Below, one piece after another: positions 42,101-44,326 of a DNA stretch of 64,000 nt. Source of the DNA: Owenia fusiformis (Eukaryota > Annelida > Polychaeta > Sabellida > Oweniidae). Made by a program: the position numbers and the translations under genes. The stretch covers positions 5,727,815 through 5,791,814 of the forward strand of contig CAIIXF020000003.1 in NCBI GenBank assembly GCA_903813345.2, in the 5' to 3' direction. Each line of letters begins with the position of its first letter. The stretch's first letter is position 1. Under the pieces are notes generated by a model. It worked only from the letters and a program-made list of their open reading frames with translations, made no database searches and was not told the DNA's origin.

Positions 42101-43370
42101 ACACTATGGGGGGGTAAGCGTTTTATAGTTGATCACGAATGCCATATGATATGTACAAAGTATTGATCTGAATTTTCGAATTTGGTGTTGGATTACGGTA
42201 CTCACACCCTAACACACATGCACACTCACTTGTTCACTTCTCTATAGCTAACACACATGCGCACTCACTTTTTTCACTTCTCTATGGCTAACTCACCTGT
42301 GCAATAACGGATGACATGGACCCAGTAGTGTCAAAGCTGAACACAATCTCTATAGGCGCCGGTTCTGTGCTAGCCTGAAATAAAACCAATAATCAGATTC
42401 CCTACACGCATAACATAATAGATTATCAAATTGAATATTTCTTAGGTTTATTATATATTTTCTTTATATGTTTATATTGAAGCATATCTAAATAACTTTT
42501 TATTTGACTAAAAGTAAAAATAAAACTTTAAAAGCAGTGTTAAAAAGATTGTGCCTGTAGTTAGTTATCGCTCAGTTGTTCATAGAACAACCACCAAAAC
42601 TTGGTCGAATTCATGAATCTGGAGAGGAAAATTGAAATAATTGTGATTTTCACCATTTTTAGAAAAATGTGATTACATCCAGAAGTTATGTCGAAGGAGA
42701 ATAAAATGAAAATGTTTTTCTTAAAATGTTTCTTCTTTCAATTAATTCTTTCGAGTTTTCCTTTCAATAGGCAAATGCTACTTTACCCAAATTGTGTTCA
42801 TTCTATTGGACCACCCTTCCTATTATATACTGGTTATATAGACAATAAAGGGAGTATATTAAATACCTCACTTTTAAGCACGGTTGCCGCTCGGTGGGGC
42901 AAGATGACCTAAATACGCACCAAAACAATATTGTCCTACATCTCCTACATTTTTGTGAAACTGATGAAGCACTCATTAAATTTTTGTTAATTGGTATTGT
43001 TCGACTTGAGAGTTGTTCCATTTACAGAGGTTCATTTTGCATTAAGTTAGTGTAACTACTAATTGGACAAGTGTTCGGCGTGATAATATAATTCTATAGT
43101 TCTGTAACTTCAAAAGTACCAAAGTTCATTATAGGATATATCACAACAAATATACAAATAAATATAAAAATGCTAGTATTTAGATTTTAGAAATTGATTT
43201 AGAGGTTAGGGTTTCAGCCAGATATCTATAACCCTGTGTTTCTATGAATATTTCATGGAAATAGCACTTTTCTATGCTATGAATGGACTTACCTGCGCAT
43301 CTATGTGGGTAATCTGCACAATACACAACAACGTGGCACCAAAAACCAGCAATATTTCCTGAGAATACAT
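1..43370 (-). CDS. ITIH-like secreted protein with duplicated vWA-VIT-vWA modules, 29 exons, 3' end off window
   Basis: Spliced gene of the inter-alpha-trypsin inhibitor heavy chain family. Domain order read from the exons: signal peptide; module 1 (vWA, Pro/Thr linker, VIT, vWA, tail); linker exon; module 2 (same order); start of the ITIH C-terminal domain. The ITIH core is identified by the run HYFAPTGLPPVNKNVVFVLD, the MIDAS motif D-x-S-G-S, LTDGEPT, and FVTPLTSMVV after the second vWA. In known family members VIT-vWA heavy chains are secreted and can be attached to glycosaminoglycan through the Asp of DPHF; that motif is in exon 29. All 28 joins use GT/AG and agree in phase. Ten of 13 exon lengths are equal between modules (78, 172, 185, 171, 188, 123, 254, 164, 410, 282 bp); the two linkers, one vWA exon and the tail differ. 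No signal exon was found before module 2 and no C-terminal domain after module 1, so a single transcript is inferred. Two neighbouring genes with lost ends is the alternative. Intron 7 contains a 12.6 kb retroelement. Confidence 0.82.
402..2331. mobile_element. Mariner-type element relic with long TIRs, TA target site
   Basis: Ends are CAGGGTTGTCCAAAAAATGG and its near-complement at 2331, flanked by TA on both sides. The inverted repeats extend some 350 bp inward. On the plus strand near 1010-1080, broken frames give R-S-P-D and VCDYHLWGGL, the end of the mariner catalytic domain, so it derives from a mariner-like transposon. A second element (1085-1950) sits inside it. It lies in intron 28. 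Confidence 0.75.
1085..1950. mobile_element. Foldback/MITE element, TA target site, nested in mariner relic
   Basis: Starts CACTCCCCTCCATAAG and ends with the complement at 1950, with TA on both sides. The arms are inverted over roughly 400 bp. No coding capacity. A second copy is at 50354-51198. Confidence 0.75.
2685..2857 (-). CDS. ITIH-like gene exon 28: module 2, FVTPLTSMVV strand and acidic tail
   Basis: 173 bp, phase 0 to phase 2. YNFVTPLTSMVVVKPDEPSE, then an acidic tail ending KASTSTAPLSL. The phase fits exon 29. Confidence 0.85.
3225..3506 (-). CDS. ITIH-like gene exon 27: module 2, post-vWA region
   Basis: 94 codons. GSELVVAGKLKDGSPRMAGR, an acidic stretch, then MWAYLTIKKILDRSVESTNA. 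Same length and phases as exon 13. Confidence 0.88.
3600..4534. repeat. Intron 26: dispersed GTGCGTTATGAGGTGC repeat and inverted-repeat inserts
   Basis: A roughly 50 bp unit with GTGCGTTATGAGGTGCCTTC recurs near 3615, 4313, 4366 and 4433; a degenerate copy is in the matching intron of module 1 near 18550. Between the first two lie a pair of inverted arms (TTGAGTGGGTTTGGGGTAGA, 3680 and 3970) and a small MITE at 4012-4222 with ends ATACTGTATAAGTGGTA. Confidence 0.65.
4535..4944 (-). CDS. ITIH-like gene exon 26: module 2, ITIH-type vWA, core
   Basis: 410 bp. TNIHSALELGIDSLSS, IIFFLTDGEPTSG, FSIYSLGFGTDIDFPFLKKI and LQGFFQEVATPLMRNVQFLY. The metal-site Thr and Asp are present. Confidence 0.9.
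5189..5477 (-). CDS. ITIH-like gene exon 25: module 2, ITIH-type vWA, MIDAS
   Basis: 289 bp. NVVFVLDASGSMRGPK carries a full D-x-S-G-S site, followed by KGDFFNIIGFSSFTFQW. Ends at GAG|GTTTGA, a weak donor conserved in position with exon 11. Confidence 0.88.
5580..5743 (-). CDS. ITIH-like gene exon 24: module 2, VIT to vWA connector
   Basis: 164 bp. LDYGVIDRPSANEAIVTLNP, then SGIKGQFLIKYDVVRKLDGG. The acceptor was placed at ATTATAG to match exon 10. Confidence 0.78.
5744..6943. other. Intron 23, no feature seen
   Basis: AT-rich intron of 1.2 kb between exons 23 and 24. Contains a run of about 13 G near 6437. The matching intron of module 1 (20461-21385) shares patches of sequence, which shows common origin. 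I see no gene or clear transposon. Confidence 0.5.
6944..7197 (-). CDS. ITIH-like gene exon 23: module 2, VIT domain
   Basis: 254 bp. SFDVGIDVEAGKMITFKLIY, then LLQRKLGFYEQPIYVNPGQ. The donor is G|GTATGT. Same phases as exon 9. Confidence 0.85.
8106..9158. mobile_element. TIR element with internal 230 bp tandem duplication
   Basis: Terminal inverted repeats of about 55 bp: AAAAAGGGGGCAGGAGGTGG at the left, its complement with a 10 bp gap at the right. Inside, about 8330-8560 and 8565-8795 are diverged tandem copies sharing CCCAGTTATTTTATTGCAGA. No transposase. Lies in intron 22. Confidence 0.7.
9181..9303 (-). CDS. ITIH-like gene exon 22: module 2, VIT domain
   Basis: 123 bp. TIDGVEYLGEVKDKAIRKYN, then GQTAGQRRTLNSF. 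A TIR element (8106-9158) lies about 22 bp beyond its donor. Confidence 0.82.
9491..9678 (-). CDS. ITIH-like gene exon 21: module 2, start of VIT domain
   Basis: 188 bp ending in phase 2. ISYRFATTTVESKLVNKASE, then VFNVQLPQAAFIANFS, the standard VIT opening. Uses the same weak acceptor as exon 7. Confidence 0.78.
10280..11560. mobile_element. Complex of inverted repeats in intron 20, with strong palindrome
   Basis: Several nested inverted pairs: TGTAGTAGGATC (about 10740) against GATCCTACTAC (about 11287); CCGGACTCTTGT (10958) against its complement (about 11045); and a long hairpin at 11358-11535. It looks like one or more non-autonomous foldback elements. No ORF of note. Boundaries are approximate. 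Confidence 0.55.
12424..12582 (-). CDS. ITIH-like gene exon 20: module 2, helix then Pro/Thr linker
   Basis: 53 codons. GISRELQQLFNDLNS is followed by SIAPTPTPAIRTTVPTTIEV. Its second half and its donor-side intron are the parent-like match to exon 15. Confidence 0.8.
12899..13069 (-). CDS. ITIH-like gene exon 19: module 2, end of first vWA domain
   Basis: 171 bp, phase 0 at both ends. Encodes DIKIYAIQALGKQPSDYFYK and YRLQLDDFSNVFDFIMAISY, the last strand and helices. The counterpart is exon 5. Confidence 0.82.
13190..13374 (-). CDS. ITIH-like gene exon 18: module 2, first vWA domain, GGGDAEEA loop
   Basis: 185 bp. The loop reads GGGDAEEAYELALHEI, the expected G-G-G-D form, followed by KSVIIIGDERPHKPS. 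Same phases and length as exon 4. Confidence 0.84.
14558..14729 (-). CDS. ITIH-like gene exon 17: module 2, first vWA domain
   Basis: 172 bp, phase 0 to phase 1. IRIAIFAHGDYGDSYVTKF is conserved exactly with exon 3. Acceptor TTTATAG, donor CAG|GTAATA. Confidence 0.82.
14850..15028. repeat. Minisatellite beside exon 16 donor
   Basis: Four to five degenerate units of about 40 bp with GCTAACACACATG and TTCACTTCTCT. The unit next to the exon contains the splice donor itself (GCTAACTCACCTG). The same array is present beside exon 2. Confidence 0.7.
15029..15106 (-). CDS. ITIH-like gene exon 16: module 2, first vWA domain, MIDAS strand
   Basis: 26 codons, phase 0. Encodes IEIVFSFDTTGSM as in exon 2. 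No signal-peptide exon was found between it and exon 15; most of that intron is a mariner relic. This supports read-through splicing from module 1. Confidence 0.8.
15445..16550 (-). mobile_element. Mariner-type element relic in intron 15
   Basis: Ends CAGGGTGGGCCAAAAAAACC and complement, TA on both sides, inverted arms of about 330 bp. On the minus strand near 16010-16060, broken frames read WPPSS and then, after a shift, PDANVVDYHTW, matching the end of the mariner DDD catalytic core. No intact ORF. Confidence 0.8.
16793..16880 (-). CDS. ITIH-like gene exon 15: chimeric inter-module linker
   Basis: 88 bp, phase 2 to phase 0. Encodes SIAPTPAIRTTISPTVEVPA, close to the linker end of exon 20. 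The intron sequence before its acceptor matches that before exon 29, and the intron after its donor matches that after exon 20. Phases fit both exon 14 and exon 16. It could be a relic not used in mRNA, but both splice sites are intact (TTATTCAG and GTT|GTAAGT). Confidence 0.65.
17236..17375 (-). CDS. ITIH-like gene exon 14: module 1, FVTPLTSMVV strand and acidic tail
   Basis: 140 bp, phase 0 to phase 2. YNFVTPLTSMVVVKPDEPSE matches the ITIH segment that closes the conserved core. It continues as an acidic, then Pro/Thr-rich, tail and is 33 bp shorter than exon 28. Confidence 0.85.
17781..18062 (-). CDS. ITIH-like gene exon 13: module 1, post-vWA region
   Basis: 94 codons, phase 0 at both ends. 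GSELVVAGKLK is followed by an acidic insert and then MWAYLTIKKILDKSVESTNA and ALELSLK, the helical region after vWA in ITIH chains. Contains one N-x-T sequon. Confidence 0.88.
18598..19125. mobile_element. GAACG-rich inverted-repeat element, copy 1
   Basis: Begins CTATCACACCAAACTAGTTC and is packed with GAACG/CGTTC pentamers. Absent from the matching intron of module 2, where flanking sequence runs straight through, so it inserted after the duplication. Ends about 30 bp before exon 12. Lacks a clear right terminus and is probably truncated or rearranged. Homologous in reverse to 43758-44326. Confidence 0.65.
19155..19564 (-). CDS. ITIH-like gene exon 12: module 1, ITIH-type vWA, core
   Basis: 410 bp. 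Starts with TNIHSALELG (metal-site Thr), then IIFFLTDGEPTSGIQSK (metal-site Asp), FSIYSLGFGTDIDFPFLKKI and RIYADSDAALQLQGFFQEVA, all standard ITIH landmarks. 410 bp in exon 26 as well, with near-identical protein. Confidence 0.9.
19823..20108 (-). CDS. ITIH-like gene exon 11: module 1, ITIH-type vWA, MIDAS
   Basis: 286 bp, phase 0 to phase 1. Encodes NDGYFVHYFAPTGLPP, NVVFVLDTSGSMRG with a full D-x-S-G-S metal site, and GDFFNIIGFSSFTFQW. One codon shorter than exon 25. The donor (GAG|GTGTGA) is non-ideal but gives the conserved GG|TN join. Confidence 0.88.
20297..20460 (-). CDS. ITIH-like gene exon 10: module 1, VIT to vWA connector
   Basis: 164 bp, phase 1 to phase 0. Encodes LDYGVIDRPS, then SGIKGQFLIKYDVVRNLDGG, equal to the G-x-F-x-V-x-Y-D-V segment that precedes the ITIH vWA domain. 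The acceptor (TATTTTAG) was chosen because the longer version hits a stop. Confidence 0.78.
21386..21639 (-). CDS. ITIH-like gene exon 9: module 1, VIT domain
   Basis: 254 bp, phase 2 to phase 1. Encodes SFNVGIDVEAGKK, ELLQRKLGFYEHPIYVNPGQ and FKINVIIQESREI, the second half of VIT (compare E-L-L-x-R-x-L-G-x-Y in ITIH proteins). Confidence 0.85.
21941..22063 (-). CDS. ITIH-like gene exon 8: module 1, VIT domain
   Basis: 123 bp, phase 2 in and out. Encodes TIDGVEYLGEVKDKAIRKYN and the GQTAG turn typical of VIT domains. It lies 13 kb from exon 7 because of the retroelement insertion; in module 2 the same intron is only 187 bp. Confidence 0.82.
22169..22346. mobile_element. Left part of interrupted inverted-repeat element (GGGACAA family)
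   Basis: Dense TTGTCC/GGGACAA motifs with no counterpart in the same intron of module 2. Complementary to the sequence at 34953-35118 on the other side of the LTR element. Together they look like one inverted-repeat element split by the later LTR insertion. Confidence 0.6.
22351..24189 (-). repeat. 3' LTR of the gypsy-like element
   Basis: 1,839 bp, offset 10,759 bp from the other LTR, with homopolymer lengths also equal (A7G8). Should supply the poly(A) signal. No mismatch was seen in the blocks compared; a full alignment was not possible by eye. Confidence 0.93.
24190..24202 (-). promoter_or_regulatory. Polypurine tract
   Basis: AAGGGGGGAGCAG directly before the 3' LTR, in the place where plus-strand DNA synthesis is primed. 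A single C interrupts it. Confidence 0.7.
24268..24786 (-). CDS. Accessory ORF of the element: three C2H2 zinc fingers
   Basis: 172 residues. Fingers: C8-C11-H25-H29, C119-C122-H135-H139, C147-C150-H163-H168. Between fingers 1 and 2 is a Glu/Pro/Ser linker with ITIEIISDDEPETE, a hydrophobic patch followed by acids that fits a SUMO-interaction motif, and a small repeat of SETEQC. The ATG overlaps the env stop as TAATG. The same start also holds TTTTTTTCAG, a strong splice acceptor. No comparable gene is standard in gypsy-type elements. It may act on nucleic acid or on host chromatin, but nothing here fixes a role. It could have been captured from a host zinc-finger gene. Confidence 0.75.
   Translation of the reverse strand: MFFSVYQCEICGEELQNKKASIKKHLKLHAPPQKRCKQEEVPITIEIISDDEPETEQCRSPESETEQCHSPNNLRREQESPQPQKPSTPGPSTSNDTEDSAIKTKVFLEYPKLILNLRCPLCRVTFEELAMFEFHKSLHRADDPLVCTSCLLRWETGSDFIAHLHSYHLKVR
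24786..26672 (-). CDS. env: Env glycoprotein, F-type (baculovirus F/errantivirus Env class)
   Basis: 628 residues from ATG at 26672; an upstream GTG at 26747 is less likely because the ATG opens a good signal peptide (about 1-17). A basic cleavage motif RQKK at 116-119 is followed by a hydrophobic Gly-rich fusion peptide, then a long heptad region. Several N-x-S/T sequons and paired Cys lie in the ectodomain. A transmembrane segment spans about 574-597 and a 31-residue tail follows. This order is that of class I F proteins. A TTTTCAG at about 26791-26797 could be the splice acceptor for a subgenomic env RNA (inference). The stop overlaps the next ORF's start. The frame is intact. Confidence 0.9.
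   Translation of the reverse strand: MNTLWIIFTLAISVTAFRPELEIVRPQAGVIMQHLDVLDISPHTFYYTVGIPWPKKQKQSSSSLQCDSFNDTRVNDQCQQMKSIVKAMAKDLQNLDGQVRGVIRDLKRVLPSFESRQKKGLLDFVGKAGSFLFGLVTEDAFRELADQVDQLEDGLASVAGASDEITGTFIKMANLTDNKLEDLTRKMNKNHKVTRDFLIELNEKIQSNFKGVDWRLGQLSTLQLHQSTMFLEMLDRVFYHLDIIASAEAIYTSWLDSATTLLQGKLPIALVRPDLLESILNGITIRLSEKRQGLELTHKDMAYYYQSASVVSFITEEALYIQLAAPYHGRSGLFDIYLTTTFPVVLPNNRSASMITNLAPYFAISRDKRFFIELTTEDFTACTGSMPMRCSSPSIIRPVDNTSCITNLMMDNVLDLTDTCTYNLSLHYNSTYLKKIGTHIFVSNPYGIIQASCNGTIHTMCSLCLIKLPCQCQLKTGNNILPDVTSLCDMTTKDIRIIEARNIVFLLKYIGLGVSQNFTETDFNFTLPDLPPLGDLEDSDLQFSKNMDALIGQLKTTRKWKLKTLSFSRPLDPVIISMMATLACICLGLGCVTFMLIRQKRLSANQETALVQIGQHVIRGSNTQGTPV
27153..27320 (-). CDS. Small ORF (55 aa) in frame after pol
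   Basis: Starts at ATG 27320 and ends TGA 27155-27153. It is part of an 86-codon run, 27413-27156, that continues the pol frame past its TAA. The peptide is acidic and helical, with REYELELELEALEKLE. Could be a separate small protein, a read-through extension of integrase, an exon of a spliced RNA, or a former Pol tail cut off by a stop. I do not recognise it. Confidence 0.35.
   Translation of the reverse strand: MDAISKDMEECQKSFEEGWINIYTFRMSFGRLTEREYELELELEALEKLEQDGPK
27414..31136 (-). CDS. pol: Pol polyprotein: protease, reverse transcriptase, RNase H, integrase
   Basis: Entered by frameshift at 31136; there is no suitable ATG. Counting from 30995 (TTG, residue 1): aspartic protease IDTGAAKT at 2-9; RT with RFCIDYRRLN near 331-340 and the catalytic YLDD at 433-436; RNase H with D582, E623, D648 and D692; integrase zinc site H838, H845, C875, C878; catalytic D907, D967, E1003 (D-35-E); GPY/F motif WDGPY at 1142-1146; no chromodomain. 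No stop or shift interrupts the 1,193 residues, so it is probably functional. It ends TAA at 27416-27414, after which the same frame stays open for 86 codons. Confidence 0.95.
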   Translation of the reverse strand, partial: PQLADSEGRGSASNKENRPRNSNVHKLGHWHDGFALPLTFLNVQTDWLIDTGAAKTILNSKLYGEIAATLRPPLVPTPERLQVANGDIFLPKGKCVIPLQFENGLEIKYPVIVADIQDTAIIGCDFLHVNKCVMNLEKGTLEMGEHIFQCKSRRSNCHRVVLQEDTKIPPNTEMIVPGVLIEESSLPDDDSSWLIEPGGDHTQSDILIARSLIKDVKAPIPVRVLNPGDKARTLHEGLLLGVAEQVQDPYQALNAMSRDDHVVDSSVGLPEFLHKLFEEGSKNLNLQQRNQLKGLLLEHEHLFATSKSDLGSTKTATHDINTGDAKPIKQQPRRLPYNKYKDAKAQVDEMIECGVVQNSNSPWSSPVVIVPKKDGTLRFCIDYRRLNDVTIKDSYPLPRIDDSLSALGGASWFSTLDLQSGFWQINMSERDKQKTAFSVPGQGLLEFNVMPFGLCNAPATFQRLMERVLSGNLWEICVLYLDDIIVFGKDFEDHLGNLSKVFSKLAVAGLKLAPKKVYLFQRECSFLGHLVSQHGISKEQQKVDAVQSWPTPSTVKEVRGFIGLCSYYRKFIKGFAGTARPLHKLTEKNSRFKWTEDCQAAFDQLKKALAEEITLAYPDVSKPYILDTDASNSSTGAVLSQVINGEERPIAFHSKSFGKPERNYCTTRKELLAIVRGVKAFHHYLYGAEFTVRTDHGALTWLMKFKKPEGQMARWIEQLSTYQFKVVHRAGLKHNNADALSRRPCSDCDHCDRKDLTIIQDEIPVPTNVLTRQQRKDLKGKCSNAVEEEEIKWPSPKSKEELRETQLNDPVLRQVIAWLELKRRPDWKEISPLSPEFKAYWAQWTRLFVQEGVLYRKWTDIDTGSVKLQLIVPRSLKNEVMEQLHGSPTGGHLGIARTMDRTRSRFYWYQNSLEVESWVKKCLVCQKRKPPKVKPRMQMGVYTVGAPLERIALDIMGPLPRTPRKNKYILVIEDYFTKWVEALPMINQEAETVAKALLEGFITKYGCPRQIHSDQGAQFESRLFQQLCLTLGVHKTRTSPYRPQSDGMVERFNRTLEDMLSKFVAADHRDWDDHLQLTMMAYRSSKHDTTGFSPALMLMGREVQLPIDLAYGPDPYVDYDSFEAFSEQVANHLHEVHDKAREHMRDATRRQKKGYDHRLKEIKYQAGDAVLLYTPAGKKGLTPKFMKYWDGPYMIVNCISDWTYVIQKSKHSSTKVVHHDRLKPYAGDFIPWPIHLKQEI
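31100..31142 (-). promoter_or_regulatory. -1 ribosomal frameshift signal between gag and pol
   Basis: Slippery heptamer GGGAAAC at 31142-31136, correctly phased in gag (tcG GGA AAC). After a 6 nt spacer comes a hairpin with stem TAGCTGA (31129-31123) and TCAGCTA (31106-31100) around a 16 nt loop. The gag stop lies in the 5' arm. A one-base slip enters the pol frame, which is open from 31187. Confidence 0.8.
31127..32581 (-). CDS. gag: Gag polyprotein of the gypsy-like element
   Basis: 484 residues from ATG at 32581; an upstream in-frame GTG is a less likely start. The first 150 residues are highly charged with Leu/Met heptads, probably coiled coil (KEELKKL-like and EMLEMENHQLRAEI). A capsid-type region follows from about residue 215: DWKDYKTHFLVASKANNWS, then LLDARRKKPNETLQQLGQDI, as in Ty3/gypsy Gag. 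The C-terminus is Gln, Pro, Asn and Arg rich (GPPSRPTNQNWRSGNRN) and has no CCHC zinc knuckle; RNA binding probably rests on its basic residues. It ends in TAG seven bases after a frameshift heptamer. Confidence 0.9.
   Translation of the reverse strand: MADSKIKSTKDLTKELKKLEEVNENTQNLCVETEDIDDQGKDLQWIIISKDSEIARLLTVKERQEAAIQEYMDEKENMARTIGGLHEQLDELFEGEKVKSKKNAKLQDSLFESKQQNEMLEMENHQLRAEISRLKGKDQQAEPSNVQSNQMERRTTVNFAEPPFSSTPYCPPYRGEGQAVQQPRIVPTESFFPQQRRSNMSANGSFGAANRSFRPVKPYDGSGDWKDYKTHFLVASKANNWSYDEMAMELSYALCGDALAVLTDMPEHERENFDSITQRLEGRFDVGNQGDTFLNLLDARRKKPNETLQQLGQDIKRLANRAYSKWPYNLRMEIANRQFFNALRDTDMRRYIKDKKPRDVDEAVRIGLEYESDYGVSGYQKGVKSMQPEDDPITNTQMGKMVHEFKELGKTLRQTIDRFPPPADQQQLLRQQAQMNAPQWEGHSMPRQGNWPAPSNGNARANNVDRRGPPSRPTNQNWRSGNRN
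32582..33109 (-). other. Element leader between 5' LTR and gag
   Basis: About 530 bp untranslated leader. Expected to hold the packaging signal and a splice donor for env mRNA; I did not identify either with confidence. Confidence 0.5.
33091..33108 (-). promoter_or_regulatory. Putative primer binding site
   Basis: One base after the 5' LTR the element reads TGGCGCGTCGGCCGAATG. TGGCG is the usual start of sites pairing with a tRNA CCA end. The rest resembles the tRNA-Ser type used by insect errantiviruses only if a gap is allowed, so the tRNA is not assigned. Confidence 0.45.
33110..34948 (-). repeat. 5' LTR of the gypsy-like element
   Basis: 1,839 bp, long for this group. Should hold the promoter and start of transcription; I could not place a TATA box with confidence. 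Contains an ATT/AAT trinucleotide run and a G8 tract. Short ORFs in it are not supported. Confidence 0.93.
34953..35118. mobile_element. Right part of interrupted inverted-repeat element (GGGACAA family)
   Basis: Contains AAAGGGACAAAAAGGGACAA and CTGTCCCATGGGA, the inverse of motifs at 22169-22346. Homology to module 2 intron sequence resumes near 35130. Confidence 0.6.
35180..35367 (-). CDS. ITIH-like gene exon 7: module 1, start of VIT domain
   Basis: 188 bp ending in phase 2 at a GTGAGT donor. Encodes the opening VIT strands: ISYRFATTTVESKLIN, then VFNVQLPQAAFIANF. The acceptor (GTCAAG) is weak in pyrimidines but is the one that keeps phase and gives homologous starts in both modules. The downstream intron holds the retroelement. 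Confidence 0.78.
36045..36188 (-). CDS. ITIH-like gene exon 6: module 1, helix then Pro/Thr linker
   Basis: 48 codons, phase 0 at both ends. A short charged helix (GISRELQQLFNDLKS) is followed by a Pro/Thr-rich stretch (TTAIPTTVPTTVEIP) that joins the first vWA to VIT. It may carry O-linked sugars. Five residues shorter than the counterpart, exon 20. Confidence 0.78.
36428..36598 (-). CDS. ITIH-like gene exon 5: module 1, end of first vWA domain
   Basis: 171 bp, phase 0 at both ends. Encodes DIKIYAIQALGKPASDYFYN and the last helices of the first vWA domain. Flanked by a TTTTCCAG acceptor and a GAG|GTATCA donor. The counterpart is exon 19. Confidence 0.82.
36727..36911 (-). CDS. ITIH-like gene exon 4: module 1, first vWA domain, GEGDAEEA loop
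   Basis: 185 bp, phase 1 to phase 0. Contains GEGDAEEAYELALHEI, the loop that in this vWA class precedes the third helix, and the strand KLVMIIGDERPH with the second metal-site Asp. The paralogous exon 18 reads GGGDAEEA, so the second Gly is Glu here. Confidence 0.82.
36912..40479. other. Intron 3, large, repeats only
   Basis: Holds patches shared with intron 17, three diverged tandem copies containing GGCCATCTTGCATTCTGG (about 37980-38320), a cluster of GGCATATTC palindromes (38440-38765), and sequence near 40120-40420 with GGTCGGTCG-type inverted motifs. No gene seen. Confidence 0.55.
38440..38765. repeat. Cluster of GAATATGGCATATTC-type palindromes
   Basis: About ten occurrences of GGCATATTC or GAATATGCC in 325 bp, several joined as palindromes and spaced by CACCTG/CAGGTG or CACCCG. 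Not coding. Confidence 0.6.
40480..40651 (-). CDS. ITIH-like gene exon 3: module 1, first vWA domain
   Basis: 172 bp, phase 0 to phase 1. Encodes the helix and strand ending in IRIAIFAHGDYGDSYVTKF and continues to the loop before the Gly-rich metal-site segment. Exon 17 is the same length and near identical in protein. Confidence 0.8.
41377..42296. repeat. Minisatellite near exon 2 donor
   Basis: Units of about 36 bp (GCTAACACACATGCGCACTC, then TTCACTTCTCTATT) at 41527-41690 and again at 42205-42297, where the last unit contains the exon 2 splice donor. About 500 bp of unrelated sequence separates the two blocks. Confidence 0.7.
42297..42374 (-). CDS. ITIH-like gene exon 2: module 1, first vWA domain, MIDAS strand
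   Basis: 26 codons between a TTTCAG acceptor and a CAG|GTGAGT donor. Encodes IEIVFSFDTTGSM, the first beta strand and the D-x-T-G-S metal site of a vWA domain. It resembles the vWA type of alpha-kinase VWKA and hemicentin more than that of ITIH itself. The counterpart is exon 16. Confidence 0.8.
42375..43292. other. Intron 1, no feature seen
   Basis: AT-rich, 918 bp between the signal-peptide exon and the first vWA exon. No repeat family or ORF of note. Confidence 0.5.
43293..43370 (-). CDS. ITIH-like gene exon 1: start codon and signal peptide
   Basis: 26 codons from ATG at 43370 to a CAG|GTAAGT donor, phase 0. The peptide has a short polar start, a hydrophobic core (ILLVFGATLLCIV) and a small-residue end (IDAQ), as expected of a cleaved signal peptide. 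It joins exon 2 in phase without a stop. No TATA box or other promoter element upstream was clear enough to call. A 5' untranslated exon further out cannot be excluded. Confidence 0.75.
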
Positions 43371-43757
43371 CTTTCCAATAGCTGGACTGAAGACTAATAA
43401 GCAATTCCTGAATTGTTTCCAAAGTAAGATCACTCTGAACGGCTAATTAATGCAAAATCGAATTTTGTCCAATCGGAGTGGAGTTATTATCTACATTGTT
43501 TATTTTGTGAACTTGACGAACGGAGCATGTTAAATTAAAGGCCCTAATATTTGATACTTTTCATGATGATTTGAGACATTTTCTGAAATTACGACTTTCA
43601 AAATAAAGCAATATTGTTGGCATATCTAGGTCGAAAATAAGTTTTTATCACGCTTTAAATATCTATATACCAATGGATTCAATGAGAATTAAAATTTTAA
43701 AACGTTTTTCTTCTCTAAATCACTTTTCTGCGCTGCCCCTGTGAGTTAATTACCCCC

Positions 43758-44326
43758 CTATCACACCAAACTAGTTCTTACCCGTTCTTGCCAGTCCTAC
43801 GAAAATGTCGTAAAACGGGCTCGATCTGGCTGCGATCGGGATATATGTCTGAAATAATTAGCTACTTCGTTCATAAACAGTCTTCAATACGTCCATCTCG
43901 TCGCAGTTCGTTCAGGTCGCACCACGTCGGTGTGCAACGTAGTATAAACCGTCCTTTAGTCTAGAAGGTCATCATGACCTGGTTACAGAACGGTATGGTC
44001 GCCATCGAATTTTGAATCGATTCAAAATTCTAAATCACATACCCCGTCCGGGAAAGTCCATGAAGTTCGTAAACAGACCGTAGAACGTTGTAGCTACGTT
44101 CATTCAGTTCGCACACAGTTTAAAACCGATTCGGCAACGTTTTGATGATCACCAGAAAATGTTGAGCATGCTTTAAGTGCTGGAGGACCTACTCGTTCTA
44201 GTAGTTTCATGAAGTTTGTAAACAGATCCCAAACGGTTCTTAGTGGGTTCTTAGTACGTCAAATCCGTTCATGCACAGTTTAAGCCCGTTTTCGAGAACG
44301 TAATGAGAACTAGTTTGGTGTGATAG
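43758..44326. mobile_element. GAACG-rich inverted-repeat element, copy 2
   Basis: 569 bp with 21 bp inverted ends CTATCACACCAAACTAGTTCT. Filled with GAACG/CGTTC motifs at irregular 15-30 bp spacing. Contains an internal palindrome, GAATTTTGAATCGATTCAAA. No ORF. Lies about 390 bp upstream of exon 1. Confidence 0.7.

Noticed and set aside
2681-43370. Two separate neighbouring ITIH genes
   Set aside because: Not ruled out, but less likely: no signal peptide for the second, no C-terminal domain for the first, and a phase-compatible bridge exon between them.
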